Shown: positions 47,557 to 59,397, counted from the stretch's first letter. The stretch: 64,000 nucleotides of DNA from Gymnopilus junonius (GCA_015501075.1 JADNYJ010000010.1:372001-436000), one strand, 5' to 3'. Translations and numbers: made by a program. The notes: generated from the sequence alone by a model not told the origin.

Positions 47557-48824
47557 TTATACACAGGAGCGAAGGCTCTTCAGCCTGGAAGATTCTCGAC
47601 TTTCCATGCGGCGGAGCAGATGATCACGAAATTCAAAAGCACTAGGGTCTGCTTGGGAGTAGCAAATGTCCATCTCATGACTTCCACCCCTGCCGGGAAG
47701 GATCCATGGCGATGATGAAAAGGAAGGTCGCCGGGGTGGAGGGGGCAGAGTTTGAATTGGTTTGGAGGGTTCATCAGAAATAAGATGCTGGTGCTCGATC
47801 AGCGGAACGAAACCCGTGATTTTTCTGGTAGACGGTGTCAACGTCGAAGACAGAGAATTCGAGGATGAATTGAAAGTAATGGGATCGTCCCGGAGGCAGA
47901 AAGGAGAAGTTTTCGTGTGGTGATGGGTGTGGAGGTGGGCCGCAACCTTGGTAGTGCTGGAATGCATAAGGGGTTGACTACATTTTTTGGACTGTGACTG
48001 AGCCTGAGCCTGAGAAGCGTAGGGTCTAAATGAAGGTGCGTTATACATGAAGGGTTCGTCGTCTTTGTCGGAATTTGGAGATACAGAGTGCCCTCGTGCG
48101 GATGCTGGGAAATCAGGTGAGATTGGCGACATTTCAAAAACCATATCTGGAGATTCGTTTTGTCCACAAGAGTTATGCTTTGGGGAGACTGGCCTGCGTC
48201 GTTTTGGAATTTCTATGGGTGTTGATCGTAAATGACGAGAAATGCGTTCCGGGCTCTCAGCTTGAGGCTTTTCGAAAATTAAACGAGGCTTGAGATTTTG
48301 CAAAAGAACGATTGAGAATCAAATCGGGTGTAGATAGAACCAAGCTTACCATGTTAGTGTAAGGAGAGGAAAAGTTGAATTGGATCGTCTCCTCTAATTT
48401 GACGCCCAGGATACGAAGGGCTCCAATAAAGGAAGGCCGACGAGCTGCGGTAATATTGGGGTAGTGTATATCTATGAGTCTAATGCAGGCAATGAATTCA
48501 TTCGCCTTGATTCGAAAGAGCAATTGGGTGCATATACTCACTCAACATGAAGTGGCTCGTTGAAATTTTACTCCTCTCCCGTGTGAAGACAAAGCGAGGG
48601 TCGTAATCCGTCAGGGTGAACGATGGCACCTTTGCTGAATGTTGGTGGCCAAATAAGTTCTGCGACGTCGTGAATGTCGGTAAAGGCGTTGAATCCAAGT
48701 CCAAGCACAAGAGAAAGTGGCCGCGGGAAGAGGAGCAAAGCAAAAGAATGATTGAAGTACATTCTAGCACAGCTCTATAAATGGACCCCGCTGGAAATTT
48801 AATTCCGGTGCCTTTCCCCCGCAT
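47557..48824 (-). CDS. Unrecognised Ser/Pro-rich protein
   Basis: Function not recognised. Three exons join cleanly. Exon 1, from an ATG at 48822-48824 or a later start, ends at SKISTSHFML after KVPSFTLTDYDPRFVFTRER. Exon 2 (about 48472-48350) reads IHYPNITAARRPSFIGALRI then LGVKLEETIQFNFSSPYTNM. Exon 3 (about 48287-47557) begins PRLIFEKPQAESPERISRHL and is otherwise low-complexity: Ser, Pro and His rich, with PPPPRRPSFSSSPWILPG and a C-terminal EFRDHLLRRMESRESS. The first 75 residues look folded and conserved in style, the rest disordered. The N-terminus is uncertain because an overlapping frame from an ATG near 48760 encodes a hydrophobic leader-like sequence. Confidence 0.6.
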
Positions 48825-49257
48825 GGATCACGTGATGGACATATCAATAGAAAGGGGACTGTTCATCAAATCGAAGCCTTTGTTTTTCCTAAACATTTGA
48901 TGAATTTGTTGTACCCTTGAAAGGTCTCCTGTTTGTTCTACAGATTCGATGTAGCTTTAGAGGAATAAGAACAGGTGTCATTGAAGGATTGCCTTTTTAC
49001 ATTGACTGTTCTCTTCGAGACCGTTGATTCTAGGCCAGTCTGTATGAAAGATAGTAGACAGTCTCGACTTCGAAGCATGCCCAGCGTGATAAATGAGGAT
49101 AGGATAAACTGTGATAGTCCGTACGCTTCCGTGTGTGCGTGTCGAGGCGCTTCTTAACGCTTGATCTGATTCCGGATTAGGGGCTGGCGATGACGTCATC
49201 GATGCCCAGCATTCAAGAGACTCGGCGGAGCCCGCTGGGTTTCATCTACGAACCACC
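48825..49257. other. Divergent promoter region
   Basis: About 430 bases between the start of the minus-strand unknown gene and the Vip1-like gene. It contains a TGACGTCA palindrome at about 49191-49198, a CRE/ATF-type core, 60 bases before the Vip1-like start. No gene recognised. Confidence 0.4.
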
Positions 49258-50403
49258 ATGTCTACCTATACCATTGACGTTGGTGCTTTCCATGCATCTC
49301 AGGCCTTAATAACCCACATTGTTTAATAGGTCTCTGGCATTGCCCCTGCCACAACGCAGACTCAGCTGCACGACTTTTTCACGTACGTGCTATCTTATCG
49401 TAAGAATTGCATAAACTGATGGCCTTGCTCTACAGATTTTGCGGAAAGTGAGCTGATTTTCGCCATCTATTATGCATATGTAGTTACCAAAACAACCTTT
49501 TTTCTCTTTAGAATTTCGTCGATCGAACATCAGGAGGGAAGCGGCAAAGCAACAATTGCATTTGAGAAACCCAGCGCTGCCAGAACTGCTCTGATGGTAT
49601 TTTTATGTCTTGCATGCTACGATTAACCCTCTCAAACATTCCGCTATAAAGCTCAACGGAGGTGTTCTCGATGGATCTTCCCTCATTGTGACGTCAGATG
49701 TAGTTCACCCAGAAGAAGATCACCCTGCCTCCGAGCAGCAGCATCCTCACCACATCGACCAAGCAGACAAGCCCCGTGCAGGCAGTGAGCCTTCACAACT
49801 CTTGTGTCATTGATGTTCCATTGATCGATCTTCAGTTGCCGCTGAATATCTTGCAAAGGGGTATGTGCTGTCAGATCAAGTACTCCAGAAGGCTATCGAG
49901 TTGGACAGTAAGTCACGTCGCCATTTTGTCATACGCTTTGATTAACTCTTCACCAGCTAAGCACGGAATCTCGAAGCGATTCCTTGATTACTTCAACAAC
50001 ATAGACAAAAGCATTGGTCAGCGCGCTTTAGGTCCTGACCAAACTGTTTCTGCAAAGGTCCAATCAACCTTGGAGAGTGCAACGCAGCAGGCAAAGGCTG
50101 TAGATGAGCAAAAGGGATATTCCAAGGTTGCCCATGATGTAAGTTTTCTTATCTATCGCCTAGATTAATCTAATTTTACTGTTCAAGTATTACCTGAAAG
50201 CAATTACATCTCCATTTGGTCAGAAGGTCAAGGCGTTCTATACAGATACCTCAAAGCAAGTGCAAGATATCCACGAGGAAGCTCGTCGGATTGCCGATCA
50301 AGAAAAGTCCAAGCTTCCTGCTACCGCTAGTCCTGCCACTGGTGCACCAGCAACTTCCGTTGGTACAGATTCTCAGGCTTCTCAAGCTCCTGCTTCCTCC
50401 TGA
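49258..50403 (+). CDS. vip1: Vip1-like RRM RNA-binding protein
   Basis: A small RNA-recognition-motif protein (about 260 residues) of the fungal Vip1 group. Start ATG 49258 (MSTYTIDV). The RRM begins VSGIAPATTQTQLHDFFTFC with RNP2-like VSGIAP, then GKISSIEHQEGSGKATIAFE (RNP1 region), ALMLNGGVLDGSSLIVTSD. After a His-rich acidic linker comes the family C-terminal part: AAEYLAKGYVLSDQVLQKAI, HGISKRFLDYFNNIDKSIG, YYLKAITSPFGQKVKAFYTD and KQVQDIHEEARRIAD, ending in an Ala/Ser/Pro tail. Seven short introns, all assignable as GT-AG; the one after the His-rich linker uses the GTGAGC donor at about 49785. The RNA target is unknown. Confidence 0.88.
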
Positions 50404-50856
50404 TTCAATACTATACGCATACACCACATCGTATGGCGACATCATCGTACCATAAATATATTCCATTCCGGACAAATGTACAGTATGTAGTCGTCAATTT
50501 GGACTCACATGTCGGACACTTGCGCCAAGACACGGACCTCTACATAGAACTTCGAGAAACAAGCTCTGAAAGTCCACCCAATGGATGTGCATGAGGTTTC
50601 CCTGCATTACCGTCACTAATCCTGATGAGCGTACATACCAGGGTTGTTGAGTTAACCATAGCGGTATCCGCTTATTTTGGATATCGGACCCTCAGCAAGA
50701 TATCGGCCGAAAATTAAATTTGAGTCTATCTCGGAGAGAGAACGAAGCTGTCGGCCGAATGAGCTTAAACCTGAGGCAGCAGTGCGACCCATAAAGCTTA
50801 TAAGTAGGCCTAGTGAAGCAAGATCCAAAATTAAGAACAACCACCAGATTATCGCA
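50404..50856. other. Intergenic upstream of methyltransferase
   Basis: About 450 bases with no recognised gene; promoter of the methyltransferase gene. Confidence 0.45.
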
Positions 50857-51895
50857 ATGGCGTCTCAGCAAGAATTACAGGATGGTTCTCTCCGAAATCG
50901 GGACAAAGCTGACACCAGCGGCTGGTCCGCGTCACTCTACAACAAGAATGCGTCCTTTGTATATTCCCCTGCGTATACAAATTACGTGTTGGACCTTTTA
51001 GCAGCACAACCAGGAGAGCGTATCCTTGACATAGGCTGTGGAAGTGGTGAACTTACCCTGACCATCCAGAACATCGTCGAGCAGCAAGAAGGGGGAATTG
51101 TTGTTGGCACTGACCTCAGCAGCAATATGGTAAGCGCCTTCAATCCCAGAACAAGCGCTCTCTTTGATAAGCTTGTGAACGTAGATCGAAAAGGCCAAAG
51201 CAAACGGTATTAAGCACGCATTTATTGCAGATGCCCAAGATCTGGAGCTTCCGAAAGACAAGCCTGAATATCCGAGACAGTTTGATGCCGTGTTCAGTAA
51301 CGCGGCATTGCATTGGTGCAAGCGCGATCCTTTGGGTGTCCTGACCAGCGTCCGAAAAGTTCTGAAACCAGGAGGAAGGATTGCTGCAGAAATGGGTGGA
51401 TTCATGAACTGTGTAGGTTCGTATTGATTAAGCCTATCGTCTTTGGAATGTCTCCCATATCAGATACAGGCGTACGGGCTGCTTTGCACGATATCGTCAG
51501 GTCTAAAGGTCGTGACCCCGAAGAAAGCGATCCATGGTATTTCCCATCCATGGAAGATTACGTGAAGGTGGGTTCATAAGAAGAACTAAGATGTCGAGTA
51601 TTAACAAGCAATCGAACAGCTTTTAGTGACCGCTGGTTTCGAACCAACGCATATGATGCTGACTCCTCGATTCACTTCTTTGCCAACAGACTTGTATGAC
51701 TGGTTGAACACATTCGCTCGAAATACTTTCCTGCGAGAGTTTTCGGACGAAGAGGCGAGTGAAATTATGAGAGAGGTCCAGGACCGCTGCCGCATAGACT
51801 GTCGGGACACATCTGGGAAATGGGTATTGATGTATGTCCGACTGAGGTTCTCTGCCATTTGCAAGCATGACGACCAGCCTCGATCGACCTGTTGA
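50857..51895 (+). CDS. Class I SAM-dependent methyltransferase
   Basis: About 290 residues in four exons from ATG 50857. Motif I is ERILDIGCGSGELTLTI (SAM binding), followed by GGIVVGTDLSSNM (acidic end of strand 2), FIADAQDL, QFDAVFSNAALHWC (motif IV region) and VRKVLKPGGRIAAEMGG (post-I). This resembles trans-aconitate/juvenile-hormone-type small-molecule methyltransferases, where the NAALHW motif recurs. The C-terminal part (LLVTAGFEPTHMMLTPRF and on) is the substrate lid. Introns: about 51129-51230 region, about 51417-51471 and about 51568-51620. The substrate is unknown. No neighbouring biosynthetic genes were seen. Confidence 0.88.
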
Positions 51896-52385
51896 AATAT
51901 CTAATTAATGTATCGAGTACAAATACTTCTAAAGGATATTCCTGGGTATGATAACCTTTTGTACTTGTAAATCCTGCCATGTAAGCCTGCCTGTTAAATG
52001 TCATAAAATTACAAAATAAAAAGATTCGAGGTAATTGGATCTGTCGCAGCAGAGCAGAGCAAGAGCAAGGGTAAAAAAGATTAAAGCAGCATTTCGGATA
52101 GAAACCTGTATTCAATGGGAATATTTGGGTGGAATTCGAGTAGCGGCAACAAGATGCAGTATGACGGTCGTAGGCGAGCAGAATAAAAATAAAAGCCCCT
52201 ACTTGCCGACACGGCGGGCAAACGTCGGTTCCCACGCCATGATCGGGCCGAAATTGATAATGTGCCGCTTTCATTGACTTTCTCAGCTACATCATCGATG
52301 CCTTCGGACGTGGAATGTAATTGAACTAGGACACGTATTCTTCACTTTCTATTTCTCTGTCTCTTTCTACTTTGGTCTCACCGAC
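51896..52385. other. Intergenic upstream of nucleotide-sugar transporter
   Basis: About 490 bases with no recognised gene; promoter of the transporter. Confidence 0.45.
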
Positions 52386-53874
52386 ATGTCGATGCGCCAA
52401 AGACTGAGCGTGAAGTCCTCCAGTGTCGGAGAAGCAGGAGGAGTGCTCACTGTTGAACAGGTCAATGGAACTGAATCTCAGCAGGCAACGACCTCTAAGG
52501 TCGGTGTAGTGCAGCTGGCGCCAGCATTATTTGATTTTTACACGGTACGAGTTCATTCGTCAGTTACCTTTCTACCTCTTTTTTGACTTCTATGGAAGGC
52601 TCTTACCATGGTCTTTGGTGGTTGCTGCACGTTCGTCACCCACTTCTTCTAAGTGGTCATCACATAGATTGAATCTACCACCAGGAACGTGATTGCTTAT
52701 GAACAGTTACTGAACATAAATTCCCGCATCGGTGCGTCAAATTTGCTAAATCTACTCCAATACGCCCTAAACTTTGTTTTGTTTTATTCAGGTTCTGCCC
52801 TCACCTTTTCACAGATGCTGTTCATCACCGTGCAGTCTTTACCATCCTTTCTGGTATTCTCTAAATCCGCCCTTCTGCCTCAACTAAGACCTCGTGAGGT
52901 CCCCCTAAGTCAATGGGCACTGCAAGTTATAGTGTTGACGAGTGGATCCCTGCTCAATAACTGGGCTTTTGCTTATAACGTTCCCTTGACCATATTTATT
53001 GTCTTTCGATCTGCAGGTAAGACATCAATTTGCTTCCCTTCTCTATGCTTTGATTAAAAGCTAGCTTTGACAGGTCTGCCTGTGTCTATGCTTTTCGGTT
53101 TTATGACCTTAAAGAAGCGCTACACCATGATGCAATTTGTTGGTCCCAAATGCTTTACTCATTTTCATACGTTGACTCTTTGATCTAGCTCTCTGTTGCT
53201 ATTGTCACAGCGGGAGTTGTTCTAGTGACCCTTTCACGAACCACACCTAGATCCGAGGCACAGACGTCGAAATCGGTGTCAGCGGAGGATTTGACCAAGT
53301 ACTCCTTCGGTATCGCCATGATGACCATTTCCCTCTTCTGTACTGGATGGCTGGGACTCTTGCAGGAGCGGACATATATCAAGTATGGTCCTTGCTGGAG
53401 AGAGGGCGTCTTTTATACCGTAAGATAAATCAGTGCCCTCCGTTTACAGGTTTTCTCATTCTTAGTATTTTACATTCTACTCAGCATCTCCTTTCTCTTC
53501 CAATATTTTTATTCCTTGGAAAAGATGTCAAGCAGGGTATTTCTAGCCTATCTACGACATCATCGGCGAAGTCATTTGCAATCTTGGCCGTCAATCTCGT
53601 GACCCAGTTAATTTGCGTCTCTGGCGTCAACCGATTGACCTCCGTAGGTTGACCTTGTTCTCAATCTGCTGTCATCTAAATTACTTGTGTTATACAGCAA
53701 GTCTCATCGGTTTCAACCAATATTGCACTTACTGTACGTAAGGCCCTGAGCCTTTGCCTAAGCATATGGTGGTTTGGAAATGATTGGAACACCCAACTGG
53801 TCACAGGTGCTTTCATGGTCTTTTCTGGCAGTTTCTTGTATACATTAAATGTAAACAAAATCAAGAAGGAATAA
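52386..53874 (+). CDS. UAA-family nucleotide-sugar transporter (SLC35B-type)
   Basis: A multi-span Golgi/ER nucleotide-sugar/UMP antiporter of about 370-390 residues in eight exons from ATG 52386. Recognisable parts: VFGGCCTNVIAYEQLLNINS, SALTFSQMLFITVQSLPSF, SGSLLNNWAFAYNVPLTIFI, LPVSMLFGFMTLKKRYTMMQ, LSVAIVTAGVVLVTLSR, FCTGWLGLLQERTYIKYG, GVFYTHLLSLPIFLFLGKD, NLVTQLICVSGVNRLTS, SSVSTNIALTVRKALSLCLS and a C-terminal lysine end (NKIKKE) resembling a retrieval signal. The pattern is closest to Yea4/SLC35B4-type UDP-GlcNAc (or UDP-xylose) carriers; the sugar cannot be fixed by eye. One intron (about 52732-52791, 60 nt) is free of in-frame stops and would be translated by a naive caller as an extra hydrophobic segment. 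Confidence 0.9.
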
Positions 53875-56575
53875 TTATCATATAACCCTGAAGTGGAAAG
53901 ATACTTCAAGACATTTTCTGCACCCCACCTGAATTCACTTCCTGGTCTATGGGTTCTCACTCCCTGGGACAGAGCAAATGACAGCTGTCCTGATGGTTGA
54001 GAGCTGAGGTTCCTATGTAGATCGCTGTGTACTGCCAGCTGAATTTCTATCTTGGTGTTGGTGGCAAACTGCAAGGTATTGTGGGTTACCAATTTTCATG
54101 CAGGAGACAAATCCAGATACTGCTTCAGGTGACTTCAGAAGACCCCTAAGACCTTCTCTACAAAGCAAGGAATCCATCAAAGTCTAATACAGTCAGTTAG
54201 TCACCTACAACAATAGTTCGAGTAATCAAAGCCTACATTTGTATACAGACAGCTAATTGGAAGGCCAAAAAAGCCCAGAGCTCTGTGTCGTGATGAGCCA
54301 AATAAAAAATAAGAGTTAAGATTGCAAAAATGCCACTGAAGAGACCTGACAAGGATCGGCAGATAAGTAAATTTACAATATACCAGTTTGAATGGATGTC
54401 CTCATCAGTTGATTGATAATTGTGTCCAACTCTCGAAAGCCTCTGCATAAATTATTAAGAGCATACAGTAATGTTCCTAGATTTATATTCAACCAAATAG
54501 TATTTCAATCAAGTTTGCAAGTATTGTGCACCAGTTATTATGGTATTTGCAACCACCTCCAGTGAAAGCCATGCTGAGAGACAGGCATTGACCAAGGGCA
54601 TCACAGTAGCACTATAATAAATGATAAATCCAAGTTGAGATCATGGGAACCAGTTTCACCATAATAATGTACTTCTTAACAAACACCCATGCTTTTATAC
54701 CACATAACATTCCACTGGAGAATGATGCAAGAGATAGTAACACAAGACCACTGAAGACATATGCATTCATCAAATGCCAAGTCCTAATGCAAAGGTGTAA
54801 GTGTAAAAAAGTAGCCTCTAGAGTGGCCTCAGCAGTAGGAAAGAAACAACTGTGCTAAAAGGGCAGTTACAGCATTTACAAAGACAGAGAAAGGGTAAGG
54901 CCAGAGGGGCACTGGAATGGTAGTATTTGAGATCTTGTCCACAAATTATGAAGGCAAAACAAATTACTTACCAACCAAAGAAAGTATATTCCCATAATTC
55001 TGAATGCTGTTAATGCTCAAGTTAGATTAACTCCCCAAGTAGAATGACCACCACACAGGTAATACCATGACAGGTAGATTAGGCTATGTGAATGGAATGA
55101 GGAAGAAGATAACTGACAATGATGTGGTGTGGAACATGTCAATACAAAATAAGATTGAAACAAAGATCCTTGAATGCCACAAATGAATCAGATGTTGTTA
55201 TCAATTTGAAAATATTGACATGACCTACTTGATCCACTGTGGATCATGAAACTCTATGCATGAGATTGTTAGAAAGAATGGGCAAAAAAAGTTGATAGCC
55301 TTACTTGTGCTGTAATACAAAAAGTATTGGAAGGTCACTATGTCATATAGGTATGTATTGACTGGAATTAAAATGCATCAGAATGACCAGTTGTCATAAT
55401 CCAAAATATGCATGAAGTAGCACACAAATGATCCCAAGGACAAAAGGACCTGGTTAGATTTCAGAAATTGAACCTGATGACAGGGAAAAATCTGACCTAA
55501 ATTAATGTCTAGAACATGCATTGTTGGTTAAAGTCTCTGAGGAGATTGTTGAGGTGAGAGGAATTTCATTGGGGTGGGGTGGCTTTTAGGTCTTTTCTTT
55601 GGCAGTTTCTTCAGGGTCAACACCATAATGAGGGTCACAAAATAAAAACTCAGGGTGGCTACTCTATGTCATTGGTTGAAAGACAGGCAATTTTTGATGA
55701 ATTAAACTTCCCATTCTTGTGATGTCAGAGATAACCAGTGGAATGCTATAGTCTTGGATGATGCACAGCAGGTGCTCCAAAAGGCTAGATAATGTCCCAG
55801 ATCAAGGTATCAGGAAGCAGCTCAGTGGGTGGTAAAAGTCATCAGATACATTTTTGTGGCAAATGTGAAGACATCATGTCTCCTACCATATTGGAAGACC
55901 TCTAAGCCCTTTTCCATTTCCTCTAAACCTCTATCCCAGTTGCTGAGTTGCCAGTCCACTCATTTTTGACAGAATGAATGGCCAATCCACACTTTGTTCC
56001 TGTGCCACCTATTTGTGATTCCCTGAGTTAAGTCCAGCAGTCTTTCCATTGTTGTCTCCATACTAATAACTGGTTTTGTGGTGTGTGGCATATGTGGACA
56101 TGTCCATTCAGATGTAAGCACTGTAAGTTTGGCACCATCACAGATAGAACAGTCAGTTAGTTACTGATAGTGACATGACAGTGGCTATTACATTGTAGTC
56201 ATGGGAGACAGGTCCAGCAGATGTGGCCAAAATAGAACAATGTACTGGCTAACACAAGAGGGCTGATTTAGTACATTGTACCATCTGAGATGGGTCCAGT
56301 GACATCCACTAGGATTGATAGAAGATAGTAGTGACCTGCTGGAGATGCCATTAATAGTCTGGCAATGCCAAGAATAAATTATTGGCTCAATAAATGATGA
56401 ATGCTCTATTAGCTGTGTGGTCTTTTACTACATAGAGTATATGATGAGGAGAAATCAAGAATATGAAATAGAGATTAAGGCTAATTGAGGCAGAATAGAA
56501 AGTGTAGAAAGTGTGTAATTTAAAAAAGGTCAATACCTCCATCGGGATTCCTGGTGCATTTCTAGAATTAAATAA
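53875..56575. other. CpG-poor, decayed repeat-like region
   Basis: Composition changes abruptly right after the transporter stop. CG dinucleotides become rare while TG, CA and AT runs dominate. No intact ORF longer than about 75 codons. This is the look of an old, methylated and deaminated repeat block. A coding relic is described separately. Confidence 0.6.
55600..56060 (-). pseudogene. Decayed coding relic, unknown family
   Basis: Reading minus, one frame stays almost open over about 460 bases: RLLDLTQGITNRWHRNKVWI, then VDWQLSNWDRGLEEMEKGLE, VFQYGRRHDVFTFATKMYLM and DLGHYLAFWSTCCASSKTIA. It is broken by TGA codons sitting where CGA (Arg) would fit, the same lesion type as in the retrotransposon to the right. 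Probably part of a transposon or a captured gene; the family is not recognised. Confidence 0.35.
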
Positions 56576-57540
56576 ATCACATCTTGCTAATTTCTGGTCT
56601 GTTTTGCATCAAATTCTTTTCATTCGGTAATGCCAATAGGGTCACCTGCCTTTAACGGGACTGCTGATAAATTTTTGGGCTGGCACAGCTGGCTAAAAAT
56701 CCAAACATTGCAAATTAACAGCAGACTGACATTTGAAAACCAAACATATCTCAGCCAATTCCAGCTCATTTTCCCTCAAGTTTTGTGCATCTAGTAATGC
56801 CATCAGTACCCTATGCATGCATTGGAGTTGCTGGGGATTTTTTGGAGTGCACAGATCTGCCACAGAAATTCAAATATTAGAGAACAATGATAAATTTCAA
56901 AAAATGGCCATATCTTGGTCACTTATGAACTGTTCTTCCTCAAATTTTGAGTGCACGGTAATGCCGTTAATACTGCCTACACACACTGGTATCACCGATT
57001 TTTTTCTTGGACTGTACACATCTGCCAGATAAATTTAGAGTTGGGAAATCAATGACCAATTTAGAAAGCAATGTGTATCTTGGTCATTCATGGACCATTT
57101 TGCTTCAAATTTTGAGTTCATGGTAACTCCATCAGTACTGCCTACATGCACCAGTATTACCGTTTTTTTTTTTGACTGAACACATCTGCCACATAAATTT
57201 AAATCTTGTAAATTGACAATGAAGTTAGAAAGTCAGATGTATCTTGATCATTTATTGACTGTTTTGCTTCAAATTTTGAGTGCACGGTAATGCCGTTGGT
57301 ACCACTTACACACACCAGTATCACCGATATTTTTTTTGGACTGAATACATCTGCCAGATAAATTTAAAGCTGGTAAATCAATGATATGATCAATTTAGAA
57401 AGCAACATGTATCTTAGTCATTTATGAACCATTTTTCTTTGAACTCTTTGTATTCAGAAAGGACATTAAGCTACCTGACAGCACCAGGTATACCAAAGGC
57501 ATTTAATTTAACATGCAGCTAGCAAATCATATCAATTGAC
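56576..57540. repeat. Tandem repeat, about 165-bp unit, about six diverged copies
   Basis: Copies begin near 56576, 56743, 56910, 57076, 57237 and 57406. Each carries in order: a catatct/gtatctt start, a cattttcc/ttttgcttcaaattttgag block, ggtaatgcc, a ctgcctacacacac block, a poly-T run with ggactg, cacatctgccaga, then taaattt and a caatga stretch. Central copies are most alike; the edge copies are diverged or truncated. The array ends 75 bases before the LTR. Confidence 0.8.
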
Positions 57541-57614
57541 AGACTAATGCATATCCCACCTCCATGTTGACTGGTATATTTCTCAGATTTATTATCCATA
57601 TATCAGTTGCTAAT

Positions 57615-58079
57615 TGTTATATACACACCTCTGACCAACTCCGATCTCTGACTATATGAACTCCAACCTCATGATCCCCTCAAAATACTACAAGTCCTGG
57701 AACATGTAGACACTTAGATTACACATAGCTAGGCAACTCCGAGTAGCACAGAATAACTTACACGTCTGCCTGCTCACTAGTACACATACAGTCTCCGCTT
57801 AGTTTCCTCCATAGTATAAAAACCTTAGAACTATTATTAGGTACCTTAGTTTGTATATTGTTCATTAATCAATCCATGCTCTCTACTCTGCTCTCTCATT
57901 CCGATCTGACTCCGAAATTTGAGACAACATCCAGACAATGGAGCGCAACACACACATTGAAGCTGAAGTCTCAACCCTGCATCTACATACATTATGCTAA
58001 GACCAACTCTGACACCGACGTACTCCAATGTAGCTCCGATGTGGATCCCCTCTGCCTTCCCTTCATCAAGAACTTAACA
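57615..58079 (+). repeat. 5' LTR of the Gypsy element
   Basis: A 465-bp block beginning TGTTATATACACAC and ending GAACTTAACA, so with TG/CA ends. Its inverted relative is at 61483-61957. The flanks (ctaat before, gtata after) are not duplicates, as expected if it is the element's own 5' LTR rather than a solo LTR. It carries many TG/CA in place of CG compared with the nested copy. Confidence 0.85.
57815..57822 (+). promoter_or_regulatory. LTR TATA box
   Basis: TATAAAAA in the middle of the LTR, conserved at the matching inverted place in the solo LTR (61750-61757). Likely the RNA polymerase II promoter of the element. Confidence 0.55.
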
Positions 58080-58116
58080 GTATATATGAACTCATACTGC
58101 TTCTGGACTCCTGACC

Positions 58117-59395
58117 ATGGCCACTACAACATCCTGTACTACTGCCAACTCCCATGCAGCCAGACAAAATGAATCCTGCACCATTGTGATTCAGAATGTC
58201 AGAGACTACCCTGACCATCCAAACACACAACCTCCATCCAGCCTCAGCACTCTGACTCCCTTACCCTCGGACCCTCATCAATGAGACAAACCAGTCCCAA
58301 CCCATTGCCACCTCCTGCTCCTGGTTCCCCTGGTGGTGAACCCAACCCTGACATGATGGCAATGATTTTGACCCCCACCACTCCAATCACTCTGATCACT
58401 CTGATCACAACTCGACCACGACCCCACTCTGAATCTCGCTGAAGCTATGATGCTCATGACCAAAGAGCTCAGGCATCGTGATAACTCCAAGGTGACCAAG
58501 ACCAAAGCCTGTGAGCCTGACACCTTTGATGGCTCAACACCTGGAAACTCAACAGTTTTATTTTACAGTGTAACCTCTACTTCCAAAACAACTGCGCCTA
58601 CACCGCTGATGAAGACAAGGTTACATTTGCCCTTTCTATCTTTGGCCTTGTGATGGAATGCTTTGAGCCTGCAATACTGGACTCAACAACTATTGAACCA
58701 TGGATGGACAACTGGCAAGCCTTTATTGGCATGCTGAAGTCCGAATTTGGTCCATTTGATCTGACCTCCGATGCTGCTGTAGCCTCAAAACTTGAAGATG
58801 CCTGAGAACCAAAGGATCATCAAGTACAATGTCAAGTTCAAGTGCTTGTCTATTCGCTCATGCTGGGACAGCATCACTCTCTGACACCACTACTATTCTG
58901 GTCTGGCAGAATGCATCAAGGATTATGGCTAGCCATGGCAAGCCACAAACTCTCAAGACCTTGAGAGCTCCCAGGATATCGACACTCATTACTGGGAACA
59001 TGTCCGCGAGAAGCCCTGACAGGACAAGAATGCACAAAGGTCCTCTGACAAACCATCTGATTGTACCTCTGACAAATCCTCCAACAAACATTCCAATCAC
59101 AACCACGGCAATAACAACAACAACAACAATAAGTCCTTGCAATTCTCTTCCAACTGCAAGAACAACTCGGGCAACTCCTCCGGCTTGAAAACCTCCAACT
59201 CCATCTCTGACAAACTTGGCAAGGATGGCAAGCTGACCATCGAAGAATGCAAATGCCGCTTCAACAACAATCTCTGCCTCTTCTGTGGATCACTTGGACA
59301 CCAGCTAGTGAGTGTCCAAAGTCCACTTCCTCCACCTCCAAGGTGAAAGCATGTGCTGCCAAAGTTTCGAATCCCAGCACTGAGGATTCAAAAAA
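58117..59395 (+). pseudogene. Gag relic
   Basis: The frame opens at ATG 58117 (MATTTSCTTANSH). The Gag core is seen in fragments: EPDTFDGSTPGK, LNSFILQCNLYFQNNCAYTA and WMDNWQAFIGMLKSEFGPFD, which need a frame change near 58548. An Asn/Ser-rich linker leads to a zinc-knuckle-like CLFCGSLGHQ near 59276. Stops are mostly TGA. It would have bound element RNA in a virus-like particle. Confidence 0.75.
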
Positions 59396-59397
59396 AT

